Shown in pieces: positions 4,396 to 6,367 of a stretch of DNA of 6,367 nucleotides. Source of the stretch: Pirellulales bacterium. GTDB lineage: Bacteria > Planctomycetota > Planctomycetia > Pirellulales > JAICIG01. The stretch spans positions 1 to 6,367 of the forward strand of contig JAICIG010000447.1 in assembly GCA_025924495.1 (NCBI GenBank), in the 5' to 3' direction. The notes under the pieces were generated by a model, which saw nothing but the letters and a program-made list of their open reading frames with translations, did not search any database and was not told the DNA's origin. Position numbers and translations under genes: made by a program. Each line of letters begins with the position of its first letter. Positions within the stretch are counted from its first letter, which is position 1.

Positions 4396-6367
4396 ATGCA
4401 TTTAACCAGAAGAACAGCGCAGCCCTCGGTTACCGGCCTGAGTTCGCCGCTGGGCGCCTCGATGGCCGAGGGAGGCGTCAACTTCAGTCTCTATTCGCGA
4501 ACGGCCGCCGCAGTCGAACTCTTGCTTTTCGATCATGAAGACGATGCGAAGCCCTCGCGGACGATCACGCTCGACCCGGCGGCGAACCGGACCTATCACT
4601 ATTGGCATGTCTTCGTGCCGTACATCGTGCCCGGGCAGATTTACGCCTATCGCGTACGCGGGCCATCGGCGCCTACAAGCGGTCTGGGCTTCGACGCGGG
4701 CAAAGTCTTGCTTGATCCTTACGGCCGAGGCGTCGTCGTGCCGGCGAATTACGACCGCCAGGCGGCCTGCCGAGCGGACGACAACGCCGCCGCGGCGATG
4801 AAGAGCGTCGTCGTCGATTCGGAAGCCTACGACTGGGAAGGGGACGCGCCGCTCAGGCAGCCTTCTTCGCGCACAATCATCTACGAGATGCACGTACGCG
4901 GCTTCACCCGTCACCCCAGCTCCGGAATCGCCGAGGATCTGCGGGGCACGTACGCCGGGCTGATCGAGAAGATCCCCTATCTCAAGCAACTCGGCATCAC
5001 AGCCGTCGAGCTGCTGCCGGTGTTTCAGTTCGACGCCCAGGATTGTCCGCCCGGCAAAATCAACTACTGGGGCTATGCGCCAGTCTCGTTCTTCGCCCCG
5101 CATCAGGCCTATAGCTCGCGCCGCGATCGGCTGGGGCCGGTCAATGAGTTCCGCGATATGGTCAAGGCGCTGCACCGCGCGGGGATCGAGGTCATCCTTG
5201 ATGTGGTGTTCAACCACACGGCCGAAGGGGACCAATCGGGGCCGACGATTTGCTTCCGCGGCATCGACAATCCGACCTACTACCTGCTCGAGGATGGGGG
5301 CGCCCGCTATGCCAACTACACCGGCTGCGGCAATACGCTCAATGCCAATCACCCGATCGTGCGTCGCATGATCGTCGATAGCCTGCGATATTGGGTCGAG
5401 CAAATGCACGTCGATGGGTTCCGCTTCGACCTGGCATCGATCCTCGCTCGCGACGAAATGGGCCGTCCGCTGCCGAATCCGCCCGTGCTGTGGGATATTG
5501 AATCGGATCCGGTACTGGCCGGCACGAAATTGATTGCCGAAGCATGGGATGCGGCCGGGTTGTACCAGGTGGGCAGTTTCGTCGGCGACGCCTGGAAGGA
5601 ATGGAACGGCCGCTTTCGAGATGACGTCCGAGATTTTTTCCGCGGCGAACCAGGAACGGTGCGGCGCGTGGCTGATCGGCTGGTGGGCAGTCCGGAAATC
5701 TACGGCCACAAGCGGCGCGAGCTCGAGCAGAGCGTCAATTTTGTAACGTGCCACGACGGCTTTACGCTCAACGATCTCGTTTCTTACAACCAAAAGCACA
5801 ACGAGGCCAACGGCGAAGAGAACCGCGACGGCGCGAACGACAACCGCAGTTGGGACTGCGGGGTCGAGGGGCCGACAGAGGATCCGGCGATTGAACGACT
5901 CCGCAACCGGCAGATCAAGAATTTTCTTGCCGCCACGCTGATGTCGCTCGGCGTGCCGATGATCTCGATGGGCGATGAAGTCCGGCGAACGCAAAACGGC
6001 AATAACAACGCCTATTGTCACGACAATGAGATCAACTGGTTCGACTGGCGACTTGTCGAGCAACATGCCGAGTTGCACCGCTTTGTCAGCCTGCTCAACG
6101 CTCGCAGACTGTTGCGCGATGTCGAGCATGAGCGGTCGCGCGTCAGTCTCAGCTCGTTCCTCGACGCGGCGAACAAGGCCTGGCACGGCGTCAAGCTGAA
6201 CCAGCCGGACTGGAGCGATCACTCGCACAGCATTGCGTTGGGCGCCGAGCTGCGCCAAGAAGGTTTGTTCTTCCATCTGATGCTGAACGCTTATTGGGAG
6301 CCGCTCGACTTCGAACTGCGCGCAGCAACCAAGGAAAGCCCCTGGCGCCGCTGGATCGACACTTCGC
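4396..6367 (+). CDS. glgX: Glycogen debranching enzyme GlgX (isoamylase-type, GH13), C-terminus outside window
   Basis: This cytoplasmic enzyme hydrolyses alpha-1,6 branch points in glycogen or phosphorylase-limit dextrin, releasing linear chains for phosphorylase. The frame is open from ATG 4396 to the right edge (657 codons) and has not stopped. The N-terminal CBM48-like beta-sandwich spans about 11-120 (VTGLSSPLGASMAEGGVNFS, then YHYWHVFVP and PGQIYAYRVRGP). The GH13 barrel starts near 155 (IIYEMHVRGFTRH). All four catalytic regions are intact: DVVFNH (269-274); GFRFDLAS with nucleophile Asp345; LIAEAWD with acid/base Glu382; and FVTCHDG with Asp454. GlgX/TreX signatures follow: NDLVSYNQKHNEANGE, then GNNNAYCHDNEINWFDW. 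The last visible part (VKLNQPDWSDHSH, LMLNAYWEPLDFEL) is the start of the C-terminal beta domain, so only a few dozen residues should be missing. It is transcribed away from the BASS-like gene across 187 bases. No other glycogen gene is visible, so operon membership depends on what follows. TreX-like transferase activity is possible and cannot be excluded. Confidence 0.97.
   Translation, partial: MHLTRRTAQPSVTGLSSPLGASMAEGGVNFSLYSRTAAAVELLLFDHEDDAKPSRTITLDPAANRTYHYWHVFVPYIVPGQIYAYRVRGPSAPTSGLGFDAGKVLLDPYGRGVVVPANYDRQAACRADDNAAAAMKSVVVDSEAYDWEGDAPLRQPSSRTIIYEMHVRGFTRHPSSGIAEDLRGTYAGLIEKIPYLKQLGITAVELLPVFQFDAQDCPPGKINYWGYAPVSFFAPHQAYSSRRDRLGPVNEFRDMVKALHRAGIEVILDVVFNHTAEGDQSGPTICFRGIDNPTYYLLEDGGARYANYTGCGNTLNANHPIVRRMIVDSLRYWVEQMHVDGFRFDLASILARDEMGRPLPNPPVLWDIESDPVLAGTKLIAEAWDAAGLYQVGSFVGDAWKEWNGRFRDDVRDFFRGEPGTVRRVADRLVGSPEIYGHKRRELEQSVNFVTCHDGFTLNDLVSYNQKHNEANGEENRDGANDNRSWDCGVEGPTEDPAIERLRNRQIKNFLAATLMSLGVPMISMGDEVRRTQNGNNNAYCHDNEINWFDWRLVEQHAELHRFVSLLNARRLLRDVEHERSRVSLSSFLDAANKAWHGVKLNQPDWSDHSHSIALGAELRQEGLFFHLMLNAYWEPLDFELRAATKESPWRRWIDTS

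Noticed and set aside
4219..4401. Minus-strand 60-codon frame ending seven bases before the BASS-like gene
   Set aside because: The spacing would suit a small leader gene, but there is no ribosome site, it begins inside the glgX start, and the Lys/Arg/Cys-rich product shows no pattern I recognise.
4402..6276. Minus-strand open frame of 624 codons opposite glgX
   Set aside because: glgX has full family motifs and all catalytic residues on the plus strand; the antisense product resembles no family and its openness follows from codon register and composition.
1..6367. Possible mobile element, CRISPR array, tRNA or rRNA
   Set aside because: No transposase or integrase motifs, long terminal repeats, regularly spaced identical repeats, or cloverleaf-like stretches were seen on either strand.

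Overview
The window looks like ordinary chromosomal DNA from a GC-rich Gram-negative-type bacterium. It has four protein genes, two of them cut by the window edges, and no RNA genes, insertion sequences, CRISPR arrays or phage genes that I can see. An AcrAB-type tripartite efflux system implies an outer membrane. The RND pump's wording (for example the stretch YMSSQCTNDG followed later by QNRVAIAEP, and LYLSNYATIQ) resembles the HAE-1 pumps I associate with planctomycetes. That assignment is recollection of family style and is tentative.

Layout. Bases 1-3017 (minus strand) hold a two-gene efflux operon. A periplasmic adaptor (membrane fusion) lipoprotein gene at 3017-1830 is followed after 60 bases by an AcrB/MexB-type RND pump gene that starts at 1769 and runs off the left edge after 589 codons. 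Bases 3018-3314 are an intergenic leader with several small inverted repeats but no convincing sigma70 promoter. Bases 3315-4208 (minus strand) encode a membrane protein of the bile acid:sodium symporter (BASS/SBF) superfamily. Its usual sodium-binding residues appear to be replaced. Bases 4212-4395 are a divergent intergenic region containing short repeats spaced about two helical turns apart. From 4396 to the right edge (plus strand) runs glgX, an isoamylase-type glycogen debranching enzyme with all four GH13 catalytic motifs. Its end lies outside the window.

How the genes work together. The adaptor and pump should form one machine that exports toxic compounds, completed by a TolC-like outer-membrane channel that is not in this window. 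The BASS-like transporter and GlgX are separate functions with no evident link to efflux or to each other. Long open frames antisense to these genes, including one of 624 codons opposite glgX, are explained by exact codon-register alignment plus avoidance of TTA, CTA and TCA codons.

Nothing here is a clear new system. The best leads are the BASS protein's altered ion-binding motifs, a perfect GC-rich inverted repeat in front of the efflux operon, and the phased repeats between the BASS gene and glgX.
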